A stretch of DNA of 64,000 bases, from the NCBI RefSeq assembly GCF_002917105.1, contig NZ_PQFZ01000010.1, forward strand, positions 162,103 through 226,102, given 5' to 3'. Every line of letters starts with the position of its first letter. Within the stretch, counting starts at the first letter, position 1. The notes below the pieces were generated by a model. That model saw nothing but the letters and a program-made list of their open reading frames with translations, did no database searches and had not been told where the DNA came from. The translations under genes and the position numbers were made by a program. The stretch is from Allobosea psychrotolerans (GTDB taxonomy: Bacteria; Pseudomonadota; Alphaproteobacteria; Rhizobiales; Beijerinckiaceae). This document shows, piece by piece, positions 16,295-24,431 of this stretch.

Positions 16295-18351
16295 ACTCCC
16301 CCTCCCCCAAAGCCGTCGTCGGCGTCGATGTCGGCGGCACCTTCACCGATCTGTTCTGGTTCGACGAGGCGGAAAAGCGCTTCCGCGTCGCGAAAGTGCC
16401 GTCGCAGCGTGGCGACGAGGCCAAGGGCTTCATCGCCGGCCTCACCACCTTCGGCCCCGTCTCCAGCCTCGCCTCGATCGTCCATGGCACCACCGTCGGC
16501 ACCAACGCCTTGCTCGAGCGCAAGGGCGCCAAGGTCGGCGTTATCACCACGCCGGGCTTCCGCGATGTACTGGAAATGCGCCGCCGCGACCGCCGCCAGA
16601 CCTGGGGGCTGTGGGGCGATTTCACACCCGCCGCCAGCCGCGAGAACCGGCTGGAGGTGCCCGAGCGGACGCTTGCCGACGGCACGATCCGCACGGCTGT
16701 CGATCTCGACGCCGTGCGCGAGGCTGCCCGCACCCTTGCCGCGCAAGGCTGCGAGGCGCTGGCGATCATCTTCATCAACGCCTACGCCAACCCCGCCAAT
16801 GAACGCGCTGCGCTGGAGGCGGCCCGTGCGGTCTGGCCGAACGAGCACCTCGCCTGCTCCAGCGCGATCCTGCCCGAGATCCGCGAATTCGAGCGCGCCT
16901 CGACGACCGCGCTCAATGCCACATTGCAGCCTTTGGTCGGCTCCTATCTCGGCCGGCTGGAGGCTGCACTAGCGGGGGACGGCTTCACCGGCCGCTTCCA
17001 CATTGTCCAGAGCAATGGCGGCGTGATGTCGACCACGACCGCCCGCAAGCTCCCCGTCCGTACCGCGCTCTCGGGCCCGGCGGCGGGCGTCATCGCCGCC
17101 GCCGCGATCGCGCGCGCCGCCGGCTTCCCCGATGTCATCACCGGCGATCTCGGCGGCACCTCCTTCGACGTCTCGCTGATCGCGGGCGGAGAGGCCGCAC
17201 TCGCCGCCCAGAGCACGATCGATTTCGGCATGGTGATCCGCACGCCGATGATCGAGATCACCACCATCGGCGCCGGCGGCGGCTCGATCGCCCGCGTCGA
17301 TGCCGGCGGCCTGCTCGAAGTGGGGCCGGAAAGTGCCGGCTCGCGCCCCGGCCCGGTCTGCTATGGCGGGGGCAATGACCGCCCGACCCTGACCGACGCC
17401 AATCTCGTGCTCGGCCGCATCGACGGCTCGAAGCCGCTCGGCACCTTGCAGAGCCTGGATGTCGCGGCGGCGCGCGAGGCGATCCGCCTCAAGATCGCCG
17501 AGCCGCTCGGCCTCGACGTGATGACGGCGGCGGAAGCGATCGTGAAGATCGCCAATGCCCGCATGGCCGGCGCGATCCGGCTGGTCTCGATCGAGCGCGG
17601 CCATGATCCGGCAAAATTCCTGGCCATGCCCTTCGGCGGCGGCGGCGCGCTCCATGCAGGCGCGCTGATCAAGGAGGTCGGCCTGCGTGGTGCGCTGGTG
17701 CCACGCTTTCCGGGCGTCACCTCGGCACTCGGCTGCGTCATCGCCGATATTCGCCATGACGGCGTGCAGACGGTGAATTTGATGCTCGACGGTCTCGATG
17801 CCTCCGCGCTCGACGCCCGCATGGTCGAGGCGGGCGCAGAAGCCCATGCGATCGTCAGCGATGCCGGTTTAAGCGTCGAGCGCATCGACGTGCTCTACGA
17901 GCTCGACATGCATTATCTCGGGCAGACCCACACGGTCGCGGTACCCTTGCCGGTGACGCTCTCTGAGGGGCGCACCGGTGTGACCGGCGCCATCATCCGC
18001 GAGGCCTTCGACAAGGCCTATGGCGCTGCCTTCAGCAGGCTGCTGCCGGGCATTCCCGTTCGCATCGTCACGCTGCGCACGGCCGCGATCGGCCGCCGCC
18101 CGGCCTTCGACCTGACGGCGCTGGCACCTGCCACTGGGGCAACATTGGAAGCAGCGCGGCGTGGCAGCCGCCAGGTCTATCTCGAGGGCCAGTGGCGCGA
18201 GACGGCGATCTGGTCGCGGCTCGATCTGCCGGCCGGCGCCAGGATCGAGGGGCCGGCGATGCTGGAGCAATCCGACGCCACGATCCTGCTCGATCCCGGC
18301 CTGACGGCGGAGGTCGATGCGCTGGGCAACCTCGTGATCCTCAGGAGCTGA
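16291..18351 (+). CDS. hyuA: Hydantoinase A/oxoprolinase family ATPase subunit
   Basis: A 686-residue ATP-binding partner of HyuB, of usual family length. The N-terminal nucleotide-binding start VGVDVGGTFTDLFWFD, HGTTVGTNALLERKGAKVG, SGPAAGV near 265, GDLGGTSFDVSLI, and TIGAGGGSIA near 320 are all classic for the actin-like ATPase fold of this family. No truncation or frameshift is seen. In characterised relatives the A and B subunits together hydrolyse cyclic amides or carboxylate ketones at the cost of ATP. Confidence 0.9.
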   Translation: MNSPSPKAVVGVDVGGTFTDLFWFDEAEKRFRVAKVPSQRGDEAKGFIAGLTTFGPVSSLASIVHGTTVGTNALLERKGAKVGVITTPGFRDVLEMRRRDRRQTWGLWGDFTPAASRENRLEVPERTLADGTIRTAVDLDAVREAARTLAAQGCEALAIIFINAYANPANERAALEAARAVWPNEHLACSSAILPEIREFERASTTALNATLQPLVGSYLGRLEAALAGDGFTGRFHIVQSNGGVMSTTTARKLPVRTALSGPAAGVIAAAAIARAAGFPDVITGDLGGTSFDVSLIAGGEAALAAQSTIDFGMVIRTPMIEITTIGAGGGSIARVDAGGLLEVGPESAGSRPGPVCYGGGNDRPTLTDANLVLGRIDGSKPLGTLQSLDVAAAREAIRLKIAEPLGLDVMTAAEAIVKIANARMAGAIRLVSIERGHDPAKFLAMPFGGGGALHAGALIKEVGLRGALVPRFPGVTSALGCVIADIRHDGVQTVNLMLDGLDASALDARMVEAGAEAHAIVSDAGLSVERIDVLYELDMHYLGQTHTVAVPLPVTLSEGRTGVTGAIIREAFDKAYGAAFSRLLPGIPVRIVTLRTAAIGRRPAFDLTALAPATGATLEAARRGSRQVYLEGQWRETAIWSRLDLPAGARIEGPAMLEQSDATILLDPGLTAEVDALGNLVILRS

Positions 18352-18354
18352 GCC

Positions 18355-18969
18355 ATGGCGGCTTCCATCGCCTCGATCGCCCACACCGCCTTGCTGATCG
18401 TCGATCTGCAGAACGACTTCATCCATCCCGACGGCGCCTATGCGCGCGGCAAGGCCGCCTCCCCGCAGGCACAGGCGCTGCCGGTCAGGCTCAAGCCGCT
18501 GGCCGAGCTCATCCGCGCCAAGGGCGGGCTCGTCGCCGCCACCCAGTTCACCCTGGTGCCGGGGCGCGGCGGCGAGCCGCTGATCTCGCCGCATCTGCTG
18601 CAGATGCGGCCCTTCCTGCGCAAGGGCGATTTCCTGCCCGGCGGCTGGGGCCACCAGGTGGTGGACACCCTGCAGCCCATCGATATCGCGGTTGAGAAGA
18701 TCGCCTATTCCGCCTTCTACCAGACCAGGCTGGAATGGCTGTTGCGCAAGCTCGCCATCGAGCACCTGATCGTCTGCGGCATCGTCACCAATGGCGGCGT
18801 CGCATCCACCGTGCGCGACGCCCATGTCCGCGACATCGACGTGACTGTGCTGGAAGATGGCTGCGCCGCCCCGACCGAGGCCATGCATGCAGAGGCCATC
18901 GCAGCGCTCAAGCCCGTCGCCCGTATCGCCACGATCGCCGGCGTGATGGCGGAGATCGCCGCGCCATGA
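18355..18969 (+). CDS. Isochorismatase-fold protein lacking amidase Cys
   Basis: A 204-residue protein of the isochorismatase/cysteine hydrolase fold. D17 in LLIVDLQNDF and K115 in VEKIAYSAF match the catalytic Asp and Lys. The third residue, the nucleophilic cysteine of amidases such as N-carbamoylsarcosine amidase, maleamate amidase and RutB (in TN-X-CV), is Gly148 here: the segment reads VTNGGVASTVRDAH. True isochorismatases also have Gly at this place. So an amidase reaction by the usual thioester mechanism is unlikely, and a vinyl-ether, imine or other hydrolysis is more plausible. The gene sits three bases after hyuA and overlaps the flavoprotein gene by ATGA. Confidence 0.8.
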   Translation: MAASIASIAHTALLIVDLQNDFIHPDGAYARGKAASPQAQALPVRLKPLAELIRAKGGLVAATQFTLVPGRGGEPLISPHLLQMRPFLRKGDFLPGGWGHQVVDTLQPIDIAVEKIAYSAFYQTRLEWLLRKLAIEHLIVCGIVTNGGVASTVRDAHVRDIDVTVLEDGCAAPTEAMHAEAIAALKPVARIATIAGVMAEIAAP

Positions 18970-20363
18970 ACGCTGTCCGCCCAGTCGACGGCATCGCCTT
19001 CGAGGCGGAGGCCGATGTCCTGATCATCGGCGCGGGGGCAGCTGGGCTCGTCGCCGCGCTCGCCGCGAAGGAGGCCGGTGCCGAGGTCGTCATCGTCGAG
19101 CGCGACGCAGTGCCCTCGGGCTCGACTGCGCTTTCGGCCGGGCTCATCCCGGCCGCGGGCACGCGCTTCCAGCGGCAGGCCGGTATCGAGGACAGCCCGG
19201 CTCTGTTCGCCCAGGACATCCTCGAAAAGGCGCATCACGAGCCCGATCCCGCCATGGTCGAGCATTTGGTCGAGCGCATCGGCCCGGTGCTCGAATGGCT
19301 CGCCGACCGTCATGGCCTGCCGTTCGACGTCATCACCAACTTCTCCTATCCCGGCCATTCCGCCAGGCGCATGCACGGCCTGCCCAAGCGCACCGGCTCG
19401 GAGCTGGTCGACCGTTTGCGCGAGGCCGTGGAGGCCCAGGAGATCCCGATCCTGACCGGGTTTCGCGCCACCACCCTGTTCCGGGCCGTGGACGGCCTAA
19501 TCGCGGGCATTGCCGGCACGCGCCCCGATGGCGGCGAGGAGAGGATCGGCTGCAAGGCGCTCGTGCTCGCCTGCAACGGTTATGGCGGCAACCGCGCTCT
19601 GGTGGCGCGCCACATCCCGCGAATGGCTGACGCACTCTGGTTCGGCCATTCCGGCAATGAAGGCGACGCCGTGCTCTGGGGCGAGCAGCTCGGCGCGGAG
19701 CTTGTCGATATGTCGGGCCATCAGGGCCATGGCTCGGTCGCCCAGCCGCATGGCATCCTGATCAGCTGGGCGACGATCATGGAGGGCGGTTTTCAGGTCA
19801 ACGCCCTGGGTGAGCGCTTTTCCGACGAGAGCCAGGGCTATTCCGAACAGGCCGCCACCGTCCTGCGCCAACCCGAAGGCAAGGCCTGGACGATCTTCGA
19901 TGCCCGCATCGCCGGCATCGCCCGTCAGTTCGAGGATTTCCAGAACGCCGAGGCGCAGGGCGCAATCGTCAGTGCAGATTCGATCGAAGGCCTCGCAGCA
20001 AAGACTGGCCTGCCGGAAGCCGCACTCGCGGCCACTGCAATCGAGGTCGCGGCGCTGAAGCGTGGCGAGAGACAGGATCGCTTCGGCCGCGACTTCTCAA
20101 ATGTGCCGCCCCTGGCAGCGCCATTCCATGCGGTTCGCGTCACTGGCGCACTATTCCATACCCAGGGTGGGCTGCGCGTCGATGATGCCGCCCGCGTCCT
20201 GGATAAGAACGGCTGGGCCTTCCCCAATCTCCACGCCTGCGGCGGCGCGGCGGTCGGCGTCTCCGGCGCGCAGGCCTCTGGCTACCTCTCCGGCAACGGC
20301 CTGCTGACCGCCGTCGCGCTGGGCGAGATCGCAGGCAGGGTGGCGGCAATGGCCTCCGCCTGA
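18966..20363 (+). CDS. FAD-binding fumarate reductase-like oxidoreductase
   Basis: A 465-residue flavoprotein of the succinate dehydrogenase/fumarate reductase family in its soluble single-subunit form. The Rossmann motif ADVLIIGAGAAGLVAALAAKEAG (quoted in part) is followed by VIVERDAVPSGSTALSAG, and the C-terminal FAD contact is GGAAVGVSGAQASGYLSGNGLL. There is no Tat signal, haem or FMN domain, so it acts in the cytoplasm. Relatives reduce an activated C=C bond or oxidise a saturated acid (fumarate, urocanate, tricarballylate, 3-ketosteroids). It is the last gene of the run. Its start overlaps the previous stop (ATGA). Confidence 0.85.
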   Translation: MNAVRPVDGIAFEAEADVLIIGAGAAGLVAALAAKEAGAEVVIVERDAVPSGSTALSAGLIPAAGTRFQRQAGIEDSPALFAQDILEKAHHEPDPAMVEHLVERIGPVLEWLADRHGLPFDVITNFSYPGHSARRMHGLPKRTGSELVDRLREAVEAQEIPILTGFRATTLFRAVDGLIAGIAGTRPDGGEERIGCKALVLACNGYGGNRALVARHIPRMADALWFGHSGNEGDAVLWGEQLGAELVDMSGHQGHGSVAQPHGILISWATIMEGGFQVNALGERFSDESQGYSEQAATVLRQPEGKAWTIFDARIAGIARQFEDFQNAEAQGAIVSADSIEGLAAKTGLPEAALAATAIEVAALKRGERQDRFGRDFSNVPPLAAPFHAVRVTGALFHTQGGLRVDDAARVLDKNGWAFPNLHACGGAAVGVSGAQASGYLSGNGLLTAVALGEIAGRVAAMASA

Positions 20364-20385
20364 CGATCGAGTTCGAGAACCGCCG

Positions 20386-20486
20386 CCGTCATCCTGGCCG
20401 TAGCGAAGCGGAGCGCCGGGATCCATCGTAGAGTTCAGCGCCCTCCGATGGATCCCGGGTCGACCTGCGGTCGCCCAGGATGACGG
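20386..20486. repeat. Intergenic palindrome, family C
   Basis: An inverted pair CCGTCATCCTGG ... CCAGGATGACGG bounds the element and encloses GGGATCCATC/GATGGATCCC arms. It lies between two converging genes, the flavoprotein and the amidase. The same terminal motif is found at 40333-40443 and as half units at 30922-30966. Confidence 0.85.
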
Positions 20487-20507
20487 TATGTTTCCGCAGG
20501 GAAAACC

Positions 20508-21893
20508 TTAGGAAAACGACGGCCAGGCCGGCATCGGCGCGCGCATCTCCTCCCAGGCCTTCGCCATCCGCAGCACGCCGAGATCGTCGAAGCGCCGCCC
20601 GGTAATCTGCAAGCCGATCGGCAAACCGCCCTTGGTCATTGCGGCATGCACCGAAATCGAAGGCTGGTCGGACATGTTGGCGGGCAGCGTGAAGCAGATA
20701 TGCTCGAAGGGCCGATCCGGATCATGGATCGGCGAGGCGAGTTCGGCGGGATAGCTCGGCACCGGCGAAACCGGCGACAGCACGAAATCGAACGGCGCGC
20801 TCTGCTTCAGCGCCGCGTCCTTGATCGCCAGCATCTGGCTCATGCCGCGATAAACGCGTTCGCCCGAGAGCGCCTTTCCGCGTTCCGCCCATTGGAAGAT
20901 ATAGGGCAGCACCTTGGCCTGCTTCTCCGGCGTCAGCGCGCCGATATCGGCCCAGGCGCGCTGGCTCCAGAAATCGTCGAGCCCGTCGAGCATGGTGCGC
21001 GTCATGAAGGCCGGAGCGGAGGTCACGATCGCGCCTGCAGCCTCGAAGGCCTTGCCCGCCGCCTCGATCGCGGCCTTCGTCTCCGGCTCGACTTCGATGC
21101 CGATGCCGGGGTCGAGCTGCAGGCCGATCCGCAGACCCTTCAAATCGATATCGAGCGACAGCCAGTCGATCTCTTGCGGTGGCAAACTCATGCCGTCGCG
21201 CGCATCGGGCTTGGACAATTCCCGCATCATCAGCGCCGTGTCGGTCACCGTGCGCGTCATCGGGCCGGCGACGCGGCCGTAATAGCTCGGATCGATCGGC
21301 ACCCGCCCAAAACTGGGCTTCAGGCCGACGAGCCCGCACCAGCCGGCCGGCAGCCTGATCGAACCGCCGATGTCCGTGCCGACATGCAGGGGGCCGTAAC
21401 CTGCGGCCCCCGCTGCTCCCGCGCCAGCCGAGGAGCCGCCGGGGTTCATCGCCAGGTTCCAGGGATTGCGGGCGAGTTCGTGAAAGCTGGAGAGTCCGGA
21501 AGAGAGCATGCCGTAATCGGGCATGGTCGTCTTGGCGAGCGTGATGAAGCCCGCCTCGTTCAGCCGGGCCGCGACCGGTGCGTCCTCTGTCGCCGGCACG
21601 AGATCGCGCGCCGCCGTCCCGATCGGCATCGGCACGCCCCTGGTCGCAATGTTCTCCTTGATCGTACCCGGCACGCCGTCGAGCGGCAGCGCCTCGCCCT
21701 TGAACCAGCGCGCCTCGGAAGCCCTGGCGGCGGCAAGGGCCGAAGTCGGATCATAGGCATAGAGCGCCCTAAGTTTGGGCTCATACGCATCGATCCGGGC
21801 GATCACGGCCTCCGTCACTTCGACGGGAGAGAGCGTCTTGGCGCGATAGGCATCGAGCAGATCGGCCGCGCTCAGATCGGCGGGGTTGGTCAT
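20508..21893 (-). CDS. Amidase signature family enzyme
   Basis: A 461-residue amidase of the Ser-cisSer-Lys group, cytoplasmic. K79 in GVPGTIKENI, the GGSSAG loop at 152-157 and the nucleophile S178 in GTDIGGSIRLPA form the triad. NPWNLAMNPGGSS and GLKPSFGRVP are typical of the family. A complete C-terminal domain is present. These enzymes hydrolyse carboxamides or cyclic amides; the specific substrate cannot be told. It is transcribed towards the HyuAB cluster, so a role in the same amide-related pathway is possible but not shown. Confidence 0.88.
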   Translation of the reverse strand: MTNPADLSAADLLDAYRAKTLSPVEVTEAVIARIDAYEPKLRALYAYDPTSALAAARASEARWFKGEALPLDGVPGTIKENIATRGVPMPIGTAARDLVPATEDAPVAARLNEAGFITLAKTTMPDYGMLSSGLSSFHELARNPWNLAMNPGGSSAGAGAAGAAGYGPLHVGTDIGGSIRLPAGWCGLVGLKPSFGRVPIDPSYYGRVAGPMTRTVTDTALMMRELSKPDARDGMSLPPQEIDWLSLDIDLKGLRIGLQLDPGIGIEVEPETKAAIEAAGKAFEAAGAIVTSAPAFMTRTMLDGLDDFWSQRAWADIGALTPEKQAKVLPYIFQWAERGKALSGERVYRGMSQMLAIKDAALKQSAPFDFVLSPVSPVPSYPAELASPIHDPDRPFEHICFTLPANMSDQPSISVHAAMTKGGLPIGLQITGRRFDDLGVLRMAKAWEEMRAPMPAWPSFS

Positions 21894-21936
21894 CGGGGGA
21901 GTCCTCGTCCTGGATTTGGCTTCGACAGGCGACGCA

Positions 21937-22063
21937 AGAGCAGGATGCGAAAAAGTGGGAACCGGTTTTTCGCATTGATCCTGCTCTCACTTTTAGATGA
22001 GAGACGGATTCAGATTTCAGATGGGATCACTTCGTGAGCCCATTTGAAATCATCCGGCTCTAG
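21937..22063. repeat. Rhizobial intergenic palindrome, family A copy 2
   Basis: Close to copy 1 at 3389 over its length: AGAGCAGGATGCGAAAAAGT, then GGGAACCGGTTTTTCGCATT, then GATTCAGATTTCAGATGGGA and a closing TTTGAAATCATCCGGCTCTA. It lies upstream of the amidase gene and downstream of the GntR/FCD gene. Two parts each form a dyad. Confidence 0.87.
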
Positions 22064-22112
22064 CGTCGCGCGTCATCCCCGCCTCTAGCAAGCTCCGCGC
22101 CGCGCAGGGCGG

Positions 22113-22856
22113 TCAGACGAAATAGTCGGGATGCGTCGCACGCAGATGGACGAGGTCCGGCAGCAATGTGCCGAGATGCTTACGCATGGCCGCCTGTGCC
22201 GCCGGGCCGTCCTTCCGCCGTACCGCATCGACGATCGAGAGATGCTCGCGGATCACCATCTCCATCCGGCCCGGCACTGGCAGCGTCATGCGCCGGCAGC
22301 GGTCGATCTGGCTCTTGGCAGCATGCGCCAGCTTCCAGATGCCGGGATAGCCGGCGCAGATCGCGATGGTCTCGTGGAAAGCCTCGTCGAACAGGTGGAA
22401 GCGCTCCTGGTCACCCTCGTCGAAGGCCTCATGCTGGCGCGCGATCACCGCATCGAGCCGCGCCACGATCTCCGGAGTCGCGATGCCGGCGACAAGGTCG
22501 ACGGTGGCGCATTCAAGTGCCTGCCGGATGAACACGGCTTCCGGAATCGCCTCGATCGGGATCCGCGCCACGAAGGTGCCGGCCTGGGGAAAGACCTCGA
22601 CCAGCCCCTCCTCCTTCAGCTTGATCAGCGCCTCGCGCACCGGCGTGCGGCTGATGCCGAAACGGGCCGTCAGCTCCTTCTCGACGAGAGCCGCGCCCGG
22701 CACGATCTGCATGGCGAGAATGGCGCGCCGCATCTCATCCTGCACCAGCGAGGCCGCCGTCGAGCGGCCGGAGGATGTCCCGGTGCCGCGCATCGGCCGG
22801 CGCTCGCGGCGCGTGGCATCGACCACCGCCGCCGGCGCACTCGCTATCTCCGACAT
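22113..22856 (-). CDS. GntR family regulator with FCD domain
   Basis: A FadR-subfamily transcription factor, 247 residues from the chosen ATG (MSEIASAP). The winged helix (about 35-100) shows QDEMRRAILAMQIVPGAALVEKELTARFGISRTPVREAL (quoted discontinuously), and the wing is VFPQAGTFVARI. The helical FCD domain has the metal/ligand histidines expected in FHLFDEAFHETI and in VIREHLSIVDAVRRKD. An upstream in-frame ATG at 22925 would add 23 residues. It diverges from the uronate operon starting at uxaC, so it is probably the repressor that answers to a hexuronate or a keto-deoxy-gluconate-type intermediate, in the manner of UxuR/ExuR; that is inference. Confidence 0.88.
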   Translation of the reverse strand: MSEIASAPAAVVDATRRERRPMRGTGTSSGRSTAASLVQDEMRRAILAMQIVPGAALVEKELTARFGISRTPVREALIKLKEEGLVEVFPQAGTFVARIPIEAIPEAVFIRQALECATVDLVAGIATPEIVARLDAVIARQHEAFDEGDQERFHLFDEAFHETIAICAGYPGIWKLAHAAKSQIDRCRRMTLPVPGRMEMVIREHLSIVDAVRRKDGPAAQAAMRKHLGTLLPDLVHLRATHPDYFV

Positions 22857-22949
22857 CGCCCTCGTCTCATCCACGCCCGGCGAAACTCCCCTTTGCACAG
22901 AGCCGCGGCAATCTTGGCGCGGCATTCAATCGCGATAACATGATGCGGT

Positions 22950-22978
22950 TTGACACGCTAGTATATTAGTATATTTAT
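22950..22978 (+). promoter_or_regulatory. Candidate uxaC promoter with tandem TAGTATAT
   Basis: A perfect -35 hexamer TTGACA (22950-22955) is followed by a tandem direct repeat TAGTATAT x2 (22959-22974) containing TATATT at 22970-22975. The -35/-10 spacing is short (14 bases to TATATT, 16 to TATTTA), so the exact -10 is unsure. The AT-rich tandem block stands out in this GC-rich DNA and, placed between divergent regulator and operon, is the likely GntR/FCD operator. GntR/FCD sites commonly have a GTATAC-like core. Confidence 0.5.
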
Positions 22979-23027
22979 CCGACGCTGCTCGGCTTGTCCT
23001 GGCCGGTGCGTGCTGGAGTCCTGCTTG

Positions 23028-24431
23028 ATGTTGTTGAACGATGATCGCCTCTTTCCTGCCGATCCGGTGACGCGCGGCATCGCGCGGCGGCTCTATGCGG
23101 GCATTCGCGATCTGCCGATCATCTCGCCGCATGGCCATACCGATCCACGCTGGTTCGCCGAGAACAAGGCCTTTCCCGATCCCGCGACTCTCTTCGTCAA
23201 GCCGGACCATTACATCTTCCGCATGCTCTATTCGCAAGGCGTCCGGCTGGAGCAGCTCGGCATCGCCCGCAAGGGCGGCAAGCCGGCCAAGAGCGATCCG
23301 CGCGCCGTCTGGAAGCTCTTCGCCAGCCACTGGCACTTGTTCCGCGGCACGCCGACGCGGCTGTGGTTCGAGCACGCCGTTTCCAGCATCTTCGGCGTCA
23401 ACGAGCGGCTTACTCCCGCCAATGCCGACGCGATCTACGACATCATCGCCGGGAAGCTCGACCAGCCGGAATTCAGGCCGCGCGCCCTGTTCGAGCGCTT
23501 CAACATCGAGGCGATCTCGACCACCGAAGGCGCGCTCGACGATCTGAAATGGCACGACATGATCCGCGCCTCCGGCTGGGGCGGCAAGGTCGTCACCGCC
23601 TACAGGCCCGACAGCGTCGTCGATCCCGAATTCGAGGGCTTTGCCGAGAACCTCGCCAGCCTCGGCGAATTGACCGGCGAGGACGTCTTCGCCTGGACCG
23701 GCTATCTCGAGGCCCATCGCAAGCGCCGGGCCTATTTCAAGGAGCGCGGCGCGACCTCCTCGGACCACGGCCATGCCACGGCGCGCACCGCCAACCTCTC
23801 GCAGGCCGAAGCCGAGAAGCTCTTCGCCAAGGTTGCCAAGGGCAAGGCCTCGGCCGAGGATGCCGACCTCTTCCGCGGCCAGATGCTGACCGAGATGGCC
23901 AAGATGAGCCTCGATGACGGGCTTGTCCTGCAGATCCACCCCGGCTCCTTCCGCAACCACAACGCCAGCCTGTTCGCGGCGTTCGGCCGCGACATGGGCG
24001 CCGACATTCCGCGCCAGACCGACTATGTCACGGCGCTGAAACCGCTGCTCGACGCTGTCGGCAACGAGCCCAACCTCACCGTCATCGCCTTCACGCTCGA
24101 CGAGACCAGCTATTCGCGCGAGCTCGCGCCGCTCGCCGGGCATTACCCGGCGCTGAAGCTCGGACCTGGCTGGTGGTTCCTCGATGCACCAGAGGCGATG
24201 CTGCGCTTCCGCGAGCTGACCACCGAGACCGCCGGCTTCTACAACACCGTCGGCTTCAACGACGACACCCGCGCCTATCTCTCGATCCCGGCGCGCCACG
24301 ACGTCGCCCGCCGCTGCGACTGCACCTATCTCGCCAAGCTCGTCGCCGAACACCGGCTCGACGAGGACGAGGCTGCCGAAGTCGCCCATGACCTCGCCTA
24401 CCGCCTGGCCAAGGAGGCCTACAAGCTGTGA
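23028..24431 (+). CDS. uxaC: Glucuronate/galacturonate isomerase
   Basis: Uronate isomerase (UxaC), amidohydrolase-fold enzyme converting D-glucuronate to D-fructuronate and D-galacturonate to D-tagaturonate, 467 residues. The start region MLLNDDRLFPADP is typical; SPHGHTDPRWFAEN contains the HxH metal ligands. LFVKPDHYIFRMLYSQG and HPGSFRNHN, and the C-terminal RRCDCTYLAKLVAEHRL with GFNDDTRAYLSIPARHDVARR just before it (quoted discontinuously), are also family features. The ATG at 23028 has GGAG ten bases upstream; an in-frame GTG at 23010 is less likely. First gene of the uronate operon; its stop overlaps the kduI GTG start (GTGA). Confidence 0.95.
   Translation: MLLNDDRLFPADPVTRGIARRLYAGIRDLPIISPHGHTDPRWFAENKAFPDPATLFVKPDHYIFRMLYSQGVRLEQLGIARKGGKPAKSDPRAVWKLFASHWHLFRGTPTRLWFEHAVSSIFGVNERLTPANADAIYDIIAGKLDQPEFRPRALFERFNIEAISTTEGALDDLKWHDMIRASGWGGKVVTAYRPDSVVDPEFEGFAENLASLGELTGEDVFAWTGYLEAHRKRRAYFKERGATSSDHGHATARTANLSQAEAEKLFAKVAKGKASAEDADLFRGQMLTEMAKMSLDDGLVLQIHPGSFRNHNASLFAAFGRDMGADIPRQTDYVTALKPLLDAVGNEPNLTVIAFTLDETSYSRELAPLAGHYPALKLGPGWWFLDAPEAMLRFRELTTETAGFYNTVGFNDDTRAYLSIPARHDVARRCDCTYLAKLVAEHRLDEDEAAEVAHDLAYRLAKEAYKL

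Noticed and set aside
14600..20363. Creatinine/N-methylhydantoin pathway (hydantoinase, carbamoylsarcosine amidase, sarcosine oxidase)
   Set aside because: The amidase-like protein lacks the catalytic Cys, the flavoprotein is fumarate-reductase-like and not a sarcosine oxidase, and lyase/PrpD genes would be unexplained.
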